Origin: an uncultured Candidatus Melainabacteria bacterium
GTDB taxonomy: Bacteria > Cyanobacteriota > Vampirovibrionia > Gastranaerophilales > Gastranaerophilaceae
Assembly (NCBI GenBank): GCA_947525005.1
Contig: CANNUY010000019.1
Span: 1-27,556, forward strand
Length of the DNA: 27,556 bases
Reading direction: 5' to 3'
Position 1 is the stretch's first letter, and every line of letters begins with the position of its first letter. Below, in pieces: positions 8,326 through 16,738 of this stretch. Below the pieces are notes generated by a model. That model did not search any database. It was not told where the DNA came from and worked only from the letters and a program-made list of their open reading frames with translations. Position numbers and translations under genes: made by a program.

Positions 8326-10350
8326 TTGAAATTAAATTCAATTAACTCAACAACGAATTACGACAACAGACAAGTTAGAAACAACAACCGTAAGACAAAC
8401 ACAAATTTTAAAGGTTTGGCTGATATTCCTGGTGTTCTTATGCAAGGTATTGAAAACGGTGGTTTTGCAACTTCATTCATCGTTCAAGACACTTTAGGTA
8501 TGACTGTTCCTAGAACTTGGGAAGGTCTTAATCGTGGTGTTGAGAAAAAAGAAGAAGATAAAGATAAAAAAGGCAATATTTTTACTAGAATGAAAAATTT
8601 CTTCAAAAATTTCAGCCTTAAAAACATGAACCTTAAAGAAGGTGCAGAAGTATTCTTGAGAGAAGCACTTTCTGGTCCACTTTTGATGTTTACTCCTATG
8701 TTAGTTCTTCTTGGTGCTAAAAAGTTTGTTGGTAAATCAACCTTCACTAACTCATCTTTGATTAATAGACTAGGTAACGCATTAACTAACACTGTTAAAA
8801 ATGCATCACATGACTCTACTAAAGCATTAAAAACAGCTTTCTATAAAGATAGCGTTACATCTGCTGTTAGAAGCACTACAAATCTTGCTGACAAAGTTGC
8901 TGAAAGTAAATTTGTTGATAACGTAACAAAAGAATTAGAAACACTTGATGCATACTCAAATCAAGCTGGTAAATCTAAACTTAGAAAGAAAGCTGTAAAA
9001 AGACAACGTGCAAAAATTGTTGAAATGTTCAATGATTACCACACAGCTAATAACCCTGATTATTCTATGGTTAACAAAGTTAAATATAAAGACCAAACTT
9101 ATTCTACAGGTGAATTCATTGATGGTCTTACTGGCTATGCTGATGACGCATTGAAAAATAGAAACATCTCAGAAATCAACGAACAATTCACTGAAAGTTT
9201 CAAGAAGAAATCATTAGTAAAAAGAGGTATCACTAATCTCTCAGCGGCTCTTTCTGCTATCGGTGCTGTGTCAATTGTACCTAAATTGTACACTCTTATT
9301 AACCCTGTGCCTCCAGGAGCTATCAACACAGTTGAAACTAAGCCAGAATCTGCTCAAGTAGGTTCACAACAACAAGCTCAACCTCAAGCAAATAATAATG
9401 TTCAAAATAATAATGGTAGCAAAGTTGCTTTCAAAGGTAAATGGGACAAATTGGCTCGTAGCCTTGAATTTAACGGCAACAACTTCACACCAGTTTTAAT
9501 GACAACTCTAGCTACTGGTGGGTTGCTTGGACCTCGTATCAGTACTGCTGTTAAGAGAGCTCCTCAAGACCCTGTAACAAAAGAAAAAGATTATTCAGAA
9601 ATTCCTGAAATTTTAACAAGAGATATCGTTTCAACTGGTGCTGTTACATTTGGTGTACCTATGATTTCAAAAGCTTTAGTAAGCAGTTATGAAAAAGCTT
9701 CTGGTTTCGTTCTTCAAAACCACCCAGATAAAGAAATTAAAGGTTTCAAAAAAGTTCTTGATATGTTGAACCCATTAAGTGGTATCGCACCATACAATCT
9801 TAACGATTTGAATTCAATCTACAGTAAAGTTGATTCAAAAGAAAAATTGTCTACTTTCGGTCAATATATCGACAAAAATAACGGTAGCTTAGCTAAAATC
9901 TTCAACGTAATGGATAACGGTAAAAAAGTTTTTGAAGAACACGGCTTGAACCTTAAAGATTTGGCTAGTCAAAAAGATAGAAAAGCTGCAAACAAACAAA
10001 TTATGGATTTAGCTAACTCAAGTGAAGAATTTGCAGGAAAGCTTATCAATTTGTTAGCACCTACTAAAAAAGGTGGCGCAAATAAGATTGTTAAACGTGC
10101 AAAAACATTAAACTCTATCACTTCTTTCGCTGCTACAGTAGCTCTTGTACCTGCTTTCTTGGGTATAGTTCTTCCAAGAATAGTTTATGCTCAAACTGCT
10201 AGACGTCAAAAACAAAAATCAATGGCTCAAGTTGCAACTGGTACTATCGACTCTCCAGCACAACAAGTAACAATGAAAAGTTCTCACATTGACTATTCAA
10301 AATTGAAAATGAATACATCAAGTGCTTTTGACTCAATGAAACAACATTAA
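8326..10350 (+). CDS. FKG-motif membrane-associated hypothetical protein, internally duplicated
   Basis: The start is a TTG at 8326 with AGAAGG 8 bases upstream; no better ATG precedes the conserved N-terminus. The 674-residue product opens with about 25 polar Asn/Arg-rich residues, then NFKGLADIPG at 27-36. It looks like two diverged copies of one module. Copy 1 has FKG (28-30), PRTWEGL (62-68), SGP...TPM (116-125) and a hydrophobic segment at about 300-327. Copy 2 has AFKG (368-371), GPRI (402-405), GVPM (443-446) and a hydrophobic segment at about 590-618. A Gln/Asn-rich linker (348-364) separates them. Several segments could insert in or lie on a membrane, and there is no standard signal peptide. 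I know no function; the style matches conserved hypothetical proteins of Gastranaerophilales. Neighbours give no functional hint. Confidence 0.8.
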   Translation: MKLNSINSTTNYDNRQVRNNNRKTNTNFKGLADIPGVLMQGIENGGFATSFIVQDTLGMTVPRTWEGLNRGVEKKEEDKDKKGNIFTRMKNFFKNFSLKNMNLKEGAEVFLREALSGPLLMFTPMLVLLGAKKFVGKSTFTNSSLINRLGNALTNTVKNASHDSTKALKTAFYKDSVTSAVRSTTNLADKVAESKFVDNVTKELETLDAYSNQAGKSKLRKKAVKRQRAKIVEMFNDYHTANNPDYSMVNKVKYKDQTYSTGEFIDGLTGYADDALKNRNISEINEQFTESFKKKSLVKRGITNLSAALSAIGAVSIVPKLYTLINPVPPGAINTVETKPESAQVGSQQQAQPQANNNVQNNNGSKVAFKGKWDKLARSLEFNGNNFTPVLMTTLATGGLLGPRISTAVKRAPQDPVTKEKDYSEIPEILTRDIVSTGAVTFGVPMISKALVSSYEKASGFVLQNHPDKEIKGFKKVLDMLNPLSGIAPYNLNDLNSIYSKVDSKEKLSTFGQYIDKNNGSLAKIFNVMDNGKKVFEEHGLNLKDLASQKDRKAANKQIMDLANSSEEFAGKLINLLAPTKKGGANKIVKRAKTLNSITSFAATVALVPAFLGIVLPRIVYAQTARRQKQKSMAQVATGTIDSPAQQVTMKSSHIDYSKLKMNTSSAFDSMKQH

Positions 10351-10380
10351 TATATATACAATATAACACAGTAAAATATA

Positions 10381-10414
10381 GGTGTAGAATTTCAAACAAG
10401 TTCTGCACCTTTTA
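10381..10414 (+). terminator. Rho-independent terminator after the FKG protein gene
   Basis: GGTGTAGAA (10381-10389) pairs with TTCTGCACC (10401-10409) through one G-U pair, with an 11-base loop, and TTTTATTATT follows. It lies 30 bases past the TAA at 10348-10350. Confidence 0.75.
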
Positions 10415-10456
10415 TTATTATATGTTTAAGTCGTCATTGTACATAATAATTTTAAT

Positions 10457-10486
10457 CCGTCATTGCGAGCGATAGCGAAGCAATCC
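10457..10486. repeat. Interspersed 'CGTCATTGCGAGCG...GCAATCC' repeat
   Basis: The 30-base element beginning CCGTCATTGCGAGCG and ending GCGAAGCAATCC is an imperfect palindrome (ATTGC...GCAAT). It closely resembles a short intergenic repeat that I know from many host-associated bacterial genomes. A truncated echo (CGTCATTG) occurs just upstream at about 10432. Only one full copy is visible here, so the call rests on recognising the consensus. Confidence 0.55.
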
Positions 10487-10525
10487 ATAAACCAACTGTT
10501 CTGTGAATTGTAGGTTAGGATTTTC

Positions 10526-10574
10526 ACCCCAACAAAATATGTTCAGAGGGATGCTGAAACGAGTTCAGCATGAC
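10526..10574. repeat. Palindromic intergenic repeat (ATGCTGAA...TTCAGCAT)
   Basis: ATGCTGAA (10551-10558) pairs perfectly with TTCAGCAT (10564-10571) around ACGAG, and GAC follows. ACCCCAACAAAA lies upstream at 10526-10537. Both sequence blocks recur in diverged form in the intergenic stretch at 27320-27411, which suggests a dispersed repeat family rather than a local terminator; no T-run follows on either strand. Confidence 0.5.
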
Positions 10575-10615
10575 TAAAAACAAATAATAACAGCCTTTTC
10601 ACAATAACGAATTAC

Positions 10616-11869
10616 TTAATCTCTAAGTGGAATCTTCACTACAAAAGTCGAACCATTATTCACTTCACTTATTACTGATACATTCCCACCGTGTAGTTCT
10701 GTTAACTCCTTCGTAATAGTCAAGCCCAAACCCGTTGAACTTTCTTTTTTAGTATAAGCACTATCTAATTGTACAAACTTTGCAAATATCTTTCCATGAT
10801 ATTTTTTATCAATTCCAATACCATTATCATGCACCGTCAAGACAAATACTTCTTCTTCTTTTTTCGCTGTGATAACTACTTCATCATCTTTCGGACTGTA
10901 TTTTATTGCATTACTTATCAAATTATATAAGATTTGTTCTATTTTTTGATAATCTGCAACAACCTCAAAATCTTCTTCATATTCAATTATCAAACGAACA
11001 TTTTTCTGTTTAGCTAATGGTTTTAAAATATTAGCAACCTCTGATAAAGCTCTTGTTATAAAAAACTTCGTACAAACAAGTTTCACAGTATTAGATTCTA
11101 TCTTTGACATATCAAGGATTTCATTAACCATACCCAACAAATGAAGTCCTGATACTCTAATATCAGAAACAAATTCTTGTTGTTTTGTATTTAATTCTCC
11201 ACAAGCACCTGTTGATAAGATTTCAGAAAAGCCTAAGATTGCATTTAAAGGGGTTCTTAATTCATGTGATACATTTGCTAAAAATTCCATTTTTATTTTT
11301 TCTGATTCAAGTATCTTTTCATTTTGCTCCTTAATCGTCTTATAAGCATTATTTTTATCAACAATACCGTCCTTTAACGCTTTAAGTTGTAATTTAAAAA
11401 CTTCAGATAATTCAACATCTTTTATCAAATATGCCAAAATCTTTGCGCAAGAATTCAGAACCATTAAAGAATTTTTATCATATTCATTTTCTTTATTTGA
11501 TGCTAAAAGTATAAAGCCATAAACAGTTTGTCCAATAATAAGTTTTTCTATCAAAAAAGATTTATAAAACCCTAAATTCAAGTTTTTTGGTATATTTGAA
11601 CTTTTATCAAATACAAACCCACAATCTGTAAAAAGTTCTTTTTTTACAGACTTTGAAAGTTTTATAACCTCATCAGATTTTAAATCATTCAATGAAGAAT
11701 ACTTCAAAATTGCTGACTCTGGATTCAAGAAATATATACCACAAAAATTGTATTCTATAATACTTGATAATTTTTCAAACAACAATTTTTCACCTTCTTT
11801 TTCATTTAGGTTTATATTAAATAAAGAAGGTATTTTTTCTAAAACTGATTTATAATCGATATTAGCCAT
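10616..11869 (-). CDS. Soluble sensor histidine kinase with N-terminal GAF-like region
   Basis: This 417-residue protein has no membrane segment. Residues of about 20-150 look like a GAF-type sensor region (IYFLNPESAILKYSS, YGFILLASN); a coiled-coil follows (about 155-195). The HisKA dimerisation domain has the phospho-acceptor H202 in SHELRTPLNA. The ATPase domain shows the N box (N316, N320 in YNLISNAIKYSP), the G1 box DNGIGID (348-354) and the G2 box GLGLT (380-384). It would autophosphorylate on H202 and pass phosphate to a response regulator. No regulator is adjacent. The two regulators at 16739-18034 are candidate partners only by proximity. Its ATG starts 3 bases after the nadC stop, so it is the last gene of the nadB-nadC unit and is probably translationally coupled. 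Confidence 0.88.
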   Translation of the reverse strand: MANIDYKSVLEKIPSLFNINLNEKEGEKLLFEKLSSIIEYNFCGIYFLNPESAILKYSSLNDLKSDEVIKLSKSVKKELFTDCGFVFDKSSNIPKNLNLGFYKSFLIEKLIIGQTVYGFILLASNKENEYDKNSLMVLNSCAKILAYLIKDVELSEVFKLQLKALKDGIVDKNNAYKTIKEQNEKILESEKIKMEFLANVSHELRTPLNAILGFSEILSTGACGELNTKQQEFVSDIRVSGLHLLGMVNEILDMSKIESNTVKLVCTKFFITRALSEVANILKPLAKQKNVRLIIEYEEDFEVVADYQKIEQILYNLISNAIKYSPKDDEVVITAKKEEEVFVLTVHDNGIGIDKKYHGKIFAKFVQLDSAYTKKESSTGLGLTITKELTELHGGNVSVISEVNNGSTFVVKIPLRD

Positions 11870-11872
11870 AAA

Positions 11873-12703
11873 CTATGAATCCAAACCTAAATCAAGAGTT
11901 GGAGCTTTTGCTACAATAGCACTAGATGATATAATATCAACTCCTGTTTTTGCAATCTCCTTAAGTGTTTCAAGATTTACATTTCCACTTGCTTCAACAA
12001 TAGCTCTATGATTAATTGTTTGAACAGCTTCTCTCATTTGTTCATTTGTCATATTATCAAGCATTATTATATCTGCCTTACATTCAATAGCCTCATTTAC
12101 TTGAGCTAATGTGTCACATTCAACCTCAATTTTATGTGCATGAGATATTGATTTTCTTAATCTATTTACAGCATTTGTAATAGAACCTGCAAATTTTACG
12201 TGATTATCTTTTATCATCGCACAGTCTGACAAATTGTATCTATGAACATAGCCACAACCTACTTTTACAGCATATTTTTCAAAAGTTCTAAAGTTTGGTG
12301 TAGTCTTTCTTGTATCAACCATTCTAACTCCAAACTCTCTTATCACATCTTGATAACGTCTTGATTCTGTTGCTATACCACTCATTCTTTGAACATAGTT
12401 AAGTGCAGTTCTTTCACCTGTTAAAATAGCTCTAGCAGATCCACTAATTTCTGCTAATTTGTCGCCTTTTTTAATTACATCACCGTCTTTAGCGAAAAAT
12501 GTAACTTTAACATTATCCGACAAAATCTTAAAAACAGCTTCAAACACATCTCTACCACAAAAAACACCGTCTACTCTTGTGTTTAAATAAACAGTCATTG
12601 TGTCGTTTTCATCTGTTAAGTTATCTGTAGTTATATCTTCAAATCCGATATCCTCTTTCAAAGCTTCTTTTACGTGTTCTTCTATATAAAATTTATTTAA
12701 CAA
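11873..12703 (-). CDS. nadC: Nicotinate-nucleotide pyrophosphorylase (carboxylating)
   Basis: NadC converts quinolinate and PRPP to nicotinate mononucleotide, CO2 and pyrophosphate in de novo NAD synthesis. I place the start at TTG 12703: GGAGAA lies 7 bases upstream, and the product then begins MLNKFYIEEHVKEAL, normal for the family, at 276 residues. The longer upstream frame lies inside nadB and is unlikely. Family motifs are GERTALN (96-102), TRKTTP (131-136), IKDNH (164-168), EVECD and IIMLDNM, and a C-terminal SSSAIV. The usual TRKTTPGLR is TRKTTPNFR here and the GGG-NHR region reads GCGYVHR, so it is somewhat diverged. It overlaps the end of nadB by 11 bases. Confidence 0.93.
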   Translation of the reverse strand: MLNKFYIEEHVKEALKEDIGFEDITTDNLTDENDTMTVYLNTRVDGVFCGRDVFEAVFKILSDNVKVTFFAKDGDVIKKGDKLAEISGSARAILTGERTALNYVQRMSGIATESRRYQDVIREFGVRMVDTRKTTPNFRTFEKYAVKVGCGYVHRYNLSDCAMIKDNHVKFAGSITNAVNRLRKSISHAHKIEVECDTLAQVNEAIECKADIIMLDNMTNEQMREAVQTINHRAIVEASGNVNLETLKEIAKTGVDIISSSAIVAKAPTLDLGLDS

Positions 12704-14309
12704 AACTAGGTTCTCCTTCTCCTTTAATAATACAGTTATGATTACCAACTTCTGTATGATTTGGGTAATCCAATCTATAATGAGCTCCTCTTGACTCTTT
12801 TCTATTTAATGCAGATTTAACAATCAACTGAGCTACACATATCATATTTCTTAATTCATATTCTTCTTTATTCAAACATTTAACTGAACGTCTAAATCTT
12901 CGTTTCAAATCATAAATCATATCCAATGCTTTTAACAACGATTCTTCTGTTCTTAAAATTCCAACATTATTCCACATCAAATCCTTTAGTTCAGAAACCA
13001 ATTCAGGTATATCAAAATTTTCATCACTCAAAGGTTGAGTATATTTGTTTATTGTAGCCATAACTGTTTCATCAATTTTTTGAGGGGGAATAAGATTAGA
13101 GAATGATAAAAAATTTGCAAGTTCGTGAGCACAAACCACACACTCTAATAATGAATTACTAGCTAATCGATTAGCACCATGTAATCCTGTAGATGAACAT
13201 TCACCTATTGCATACAAACCTCTAACAGAAGTTCTTCCTTCAACAGTTGTTTTAATTCCACCCATATAATAATGAGCCGCAGGTGCTACAGGAATCAAAT
13301 CTTTTGACATATCTATCCCAAAACTTTTACATTCTTTTGAGATAGTAGGAAATCTTTTTTGTGCAAAATCTTTATCTATAACTGTTGCATCAAGATATAC
13401 ATTCTTTACTCCTGTTTTAGACATTTTATCAAATATTGCTCTAGTCACAACATCTCTAGGAGCAAGATCTTTAAGTTCACTATAATCTTGCATAAACGGT
13501 TTTCTATCCTTATCAACAAGAATAGCGCCTTCACCTCGAACAGATTCAGAAACCAAAAATCTATTTTTAACCCCGTCTATAGCTAATGCCGTAGGGTGAA
13601 ATTGCACAAACTCTAAGTCTTGTAATATAGCACCTGCTCCATAGGCTAATGCTATACCATCACCTGTTGCTACAGTTGGATTTGTTGTATATTTATAAAG
13701 TTGACCAACACCACCACAAGCTAAAATTGTAGCTGAAGAATAAATTGTTTCATACTCTTTGGTATCATCATTGTATATTATAACCCCTTTGCACTCACCG
13801 TCAGAATTCGTCAACAATTCAGTAACAATGGTATCCTCTAAAATATCAATATTAGAGTTTTCTTTTACCCTCTTACAAAGAGTTTGTTCAATAACTCTCC
13901 CAGTTGCATCGCCTCCGGCATGAAGAATTCTATTTACACTATGAGCTCCTTCAAGAGTATACGTAATTTTACCATTCTCATCTTTATCAAATTCTACACC
14001 GTATTCAATCAAATCATTTATCACATCATTAGAGTTTTCTGAGATAAATTTTGTTGTATCATATTCTGATAATCCTGCGCCTGCTTTTAAAGTATCTTGA
14101 ACATGCAACTCTACAGAATCGTTTTCATTGTTATTCATTACTCCAACAATTCCACCTTGTGCATATCTTGAGTTACTTTCACCAAAACTTGATTTTGTTA
14201 TTACCAAAACTCCATCAGGCATATTTATTGATTGAGCCAACTTTAACGCACAGAACAGTCCTGAAATTCCACTTCCCACAACTATTGCTGAATACTTAGA
14301 ATATTTCAT
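12693..14309 (-). CDS. nadB: L-aspartate oxidase
   Basis: NadB is the FAD enzyme that oxidises L-aspartate to iminoaspartate, which quinolinate synthase (NadA) then converts to quinolinate. The 538-residue protein has the dinucleotide-binding GSGISG (12-17), SRYAQGG (47-53), QFHPT (236-240), SVRGEGA (256-262), APRDVVTRA (283-291), PAAHYYMGG (343-351) and TGLHGANRLASNSLLE (374-389). The helical C-terminal domain is complete. This is the usual NadB length and pattern, distinct from succinate dehydrogenase flavoproteins by the adjacent nadC and the AHYYMGG context. The ATG has AGGG 7 bases upstream. It is the first gene of nadB-nadC-kinase; no nadA is present in the window. Confidence 0.95.
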   Translation of the reverse strand: MKYSKYSAIVVGSGISGLFCALKLAQSINMPDGVLVITKSSFGESNSRYAQGGIVGVMNNNENDSVELHVQDTLKAGAGLSEYDTTKFISENSNDVINDLIEYGVEFDKDENGKITYTLEGAHSVNRILHAGGDATGRVIEQTLCKRVKENSNIDILEDTIVTELLTNSDGECKGVIIYNDDTKEYETIYSSATILACGGVGQLYKYTTNPTVATGDGIALAYGAGAILQDLEFVQFHPTALAIDGVKNRFLVSESVRGEGAILVDKDRKPFMQDYSELKDLAPRDVVTRAIFDKMSKTGVKNVYLDATVIDKDFAQKRFPTISKECKSFGIDMSKDLIPVAPAAHYYMGGIKTTVEGRTSVRGLYAIGECSSTGLHGANRLASNSLLECVVCAHELANFLSFSNLIPPQKIDETVMATINKYTQPLSDENFDIPELVSELKDLMWNNVGILRTEESLLKALDMIYDLKRRFRRSVKCLNKEEYELRNMICVAQLIVKSALNRKESRGAHYRLDYPNHTEVGNHNCIIKGEGEPSFVK

Positions 14310-14343
14310 TACATAACCCTCGTCTATGTTTAAATATATTCTT

Positions 14344-14372
14344 ATTCTACGCCGAAAAAAGCTATTTTACAA
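14344..14372 (-). promoter_or_regulatory. Predicted promoter of the nadB operon
   Basis: On the minus strand TTGTAA (14372-14367) precedes TAGAAT (14349-14344) by 17 bases, 34 bases before the nadB ATG. The half-site TTTACAAA on the plus strand (14366-14373) overlaps the -35 box. Confidence 0.4.
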
Positions 14373-14393
14373 ACAAAATATGTTATTGATTTA

Positions 14394-15074
14394 TTATTCT
14401 ACACCTAAAAATTTGTGAACTTGAGGAATTACTCTTACATTTTTTGTGTATTCTAAGAATTTATAGAATATTTTTCTTATGAAAGCTGAATTTATACTCA
14501 TTTTATCTCCTATCATCTTAGGTTGTAAAATAATTTCAAATCCATATTTCTTAGATAAATCAGTAGCTAATTTAATTTCTTCTTCTGTAATTTTTTCATC
14601 AAATACAATCTTTGCAAAAACTACAGCATTTGAACTACAAAATTTTTCAAAGAATTTGTCGTGTAGCTTAAATGACTCCTTCAACCCAGAACAGCTTGGA
14701 AGCTTTATATCAGCTGATACATAATCTATCTTATCTAGAATTTTCTCAACATTATCAACTACTGTTCCATTAGTTTCTAGATAAATTGGTAAATCTACAA
14801 GTGGAAGGAATTCTTCTAAAAATTCCGTCCATAACAATGGTTCTCCACCTGTTAAAGAAATTGAATTTATTTTATTAAAATCAAAATTAGTTTTCAAATA
14901 ATCAACCAACTCTTGAGGACTATATTCTTTGTAGTCAGAAGAAAAATCCGTATCACAGTATTTACATGCAAGATTACATTTACAAAATCTAATAAAAATT
15001 TGTTCTACCCCAACTAACAGTCCTTCACCTTGAATTGATGAAAAAATTTCTTTTATTTTTGCTTTATTATTCAT
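14394..15074 (-). CDS. queE: 7-carboxy-7-deazaguanine synthase (radical SAM)
   Basis: QueE makes 7-carboxy-7-deazaguanine from carboxytetrahydropterin in queuosine precursor synthesis, using a [4Fe-4S] cluster and S-adenosylmethionine. The 226-residue protein has the family opening FSSIQGEG (11-18), the radical SAM cluster motif CNLACKYC (C33, C37, C40) and the SAM-binding LTGGEPLLW. Length fits QueE rather than larger activating enzymes. Its ATG follows the dnaJ-like stop by 1 base, so it ends a long co-directional run. The other queuosine genes (queC, queD, folE) are not in this window, and the placement with signalling and chaperone genes is unusual. Confidence 0.88.
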   Translation of the reverse strand: MNNKAKIKEIFSSIQGEGLLVGVEQIFIRFCKCNLACKYCDTDFSSDYKEYSPQELVDYLKTNFDFNKINSISLTGGEPLLWTEFLEEFLPLVDLPIYLETNGTVVDNVEKILDKIDYVSADIKLPSCSGLKESFKLHDKFFEKFCSSNAVVFAKIVFDEKITEEEIKLATDLSKKYGFEIILQPKMIGDKMSINSAFIRKIFYKFLEYTKNVRVIPQVHKFLGVE

Positions 15075-15075
15075 T

Positions 15076-16176
15076 TTAATGTTCTCTTATACTCTTTTTT
15101 GATAATTGTCCTAGTTGCTTGTACAGTGCAAGTTCTGCGTTTGACAAGTTCTTAGGAATATCAATTTTTACTACAATTATTAAATCACCCTTTTTACCGT
15201 CTTTAGACAATCCTTGTTGAGATATTCTATATTTTTGTCCTGAATATGTATTTGGCATAATCTTCATTTGAATAGTATTTGAATCCACACCAACTACATT
15301 TATAAACCCTCCTAAAACAGCTTCAAACGGCTCTATTGGAACTGTTTTTATAACATTTAAGCCATCATAACTGACATCAGGTTCATTTATTAATTTTACA
15401 ACAAGGTATAAATCACCATTTTTGCCACCATTAAAGCCTGCATTACCTTCGTTTTCGACACGAATTTTTGTATTTTGTTTTACACCTGCAGGTATTTTTA
15501 CTGTCAATTTTTTGTAACTAGATTTTTCTCCTGTCCCTCCACAAACAGAACAAGTAGCTCCATTTATAAATTTCTTCCCGTGACATTTTGGACAAGATTC
15601 TATATGTAAAATATTTACTGTTTTTTCCACACCGTTGAACGCATCAATAACGCTAACTTCAACCTCTACTACAATATCCTTACCGTCAACTTTTTCTTTT
15701 GTCTGTTTCTTTTGTTGTTGCTTAGGTTTTTGCTTAAATAAATTTTCAAAAGAATCTGCAAACACATTTCTTTTATGAGTATTCTTCACTCTTTCGTGCA
15801 TTCTCGCAAACGTATTTTCACGGCGTTCTCGTTTTTGATTTTGGTTGTTTTGAGAACCTTTTTCTGATGATGTTTTAAATTGTCCAGAATTATTTGTTGT
15901 ATGAGAACTATTTGTGTTATTTGTTCCTTTATTAAAAGTAGAGCCTTTACCGTACTCATAAAGCCTCATAATACTATCATATCGTTCACGTTTTTGTGGA
16001 CTAGATAAAACCTCGTAAGCTTCAGCTATATCCTTAAATCGTTTGATTATCTCTGGAGAATTTCCTGCTATATCTGGATGGAATTTATGAACAAGTTTTC
16101 TATATGCAACTTTTACTTCTGCAAAAGACGCATTAGGTGGTATTTGTAAGATATTATAATAGTTCTTCTGTTCCAT
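15076..16176 (-). CDS. DnaJ-like co-chaperone with half zinc domain
   Basis: The J domain (about 7-70) carries the Hsp70-stimulating HPD (33-35 from the ATG). An Asn/Gln/Lys-rich linker (about 80-160) replaces the Gly/Phe region. Only two CxxCxG-type motifs follow (CPKCHG and CSVCGG, near residues 195-214), giving one zinc site where classical DnaJ has four motifs and two sites. The C-terminal substrate-binding beta domains are complete (KIPAGVKQNTKIRVENEG; NGDLYLVVKL; KGDLIIVVK). The ATG at 16176 and an adjacent TTG at 16179 are both possible; AAGG upstream sits at 10 and 7 bases respectively. It probably delivers clients to DnaK. Naming it dnaJ outright is unsafe because of the shortened zinc region. 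It lies 9-12 bases after the pentapeptide gene. Confidence 0.85.
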   Translation of the reverse strand: MEQKNYYNILQIPPNASFAEVKVAYRKLVHKFHPDIAGNSPEIIKRFKDIAEAYEVLSSPQKRERYDSIMRLYEYGKGSTFNKGTNNTNSSHTTNNSGQFKTSSEKGSQNNQNQKRERRENTFARMHERVKNTHKRNVFADSFENLFKQKPKQQQKKQTKEKVDGKDIVVEVEVSVIDAFNGVEKTVNILHIESCPKCHGKKFINGATCSVCGGTGEKSSYKKLTVKIPAGVKQNTKIRVENEGNAGFNGGKNGDLYLVVKLINEPDVSYDGLNVIKTVPIEPFEAVLGGFINVVGVDSNTIQMKIMPNTYSGQKYRISQQGLSKDGKKGDLIIVVKIDIPKNLSNAELALYKQLGQLSKKSIREH

Positions 16177-16188
16177 CAACTACCAACC

Positions 16189-16719
16189 TTAATAATCAGA
16201 TACAGTTTCTTCATCGTCATCTTTAAGCGAAGATAAATCAGATGAATACATACCGTCAAAATCATCAGGTAACATATCATTATCTGGCCATACAGTGCCG
16301 TCATCGAACCTACAAGCATTCAAATTGATACTCATTGTTAAATCAGAATTTGACAAATCTGCTTCTTGAAAAATTGCACCTGCTAAATCTGATTCCGAAA
16401 AATTACAATAATCAAGAACTGAATAACTAAAATCAGCACCATTCATAACTGTTTCTGAAAACTCACATTCTGTAACATTCGCTCTTGCAAAATCTGTCGA
16501 TGTTAAATCACAATCAATAAATTTCACATTCAATAAATGAGAATCAGAAAAACTTGATGAAGAAAAATCAACATTTTGAAAAACCAAGTCTTTTAACTCT
16601 AAGTTCATAAAATCTATCTCTGATAAATCAACACCCTCAGTATTATTCTCTTGAATATACCTATTAAATTCTTCTGGGTCATTTACTATTAAATCTACTA
16701 ATTCATCTTTTGTTTTCAT
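16189..16719 (-). CDS. Pentapeptide-repeat protein
   Basis: This 176-residue protein has pentapeptide repeats of the A(D/N)LXX type from about 35 to 140 (for example VDFSSSSFSD, CDLTSTDFARAN, ADFSYSVLDYCNFSESDLAGAIFQ, split here into short stretches). These form a right-handed quadrilateral beta-helix. After them comes FDDGTVWPDNDMLPDDFDG, an ending common in cyanobacterial members, and a very acidic tail. The ATG has a strong AAGGAG 6 bases upstream. There is no signal peptide, so it is probably cytoplasmic. The biochemical role of most such proteins is unknown. Its place between response regulators and a co-chaperone suggests an accessory part of the same transcription unit. Confidence 0.85.
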   Translation of the reverse strand: MKTKDELVDLIVNDPEEFNRYIQENNTEGVDLSEIDFMNLELKDLVFQNVDFSSSSFSDSHLLNVKFIDCDLTSTDFARANVTECEFSETVMNGADFSYSVLDYCNFSESDLAGAIFQEADLSNSDLTMSINLNACRFDDGTVWPDNDMLPDDFDGMYSSDLSSLKDDDEETVSDY

Positions 16720-16738
16720 ATATCTCCTTACTAATTCA

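Noticed and set aside
12704..12748. N-terminal extension of NadC from the upstream ATG.
   Set aside because: It falls inside nadB; TTG 12703 has a good ribosome site and a family-typical N-terminus.
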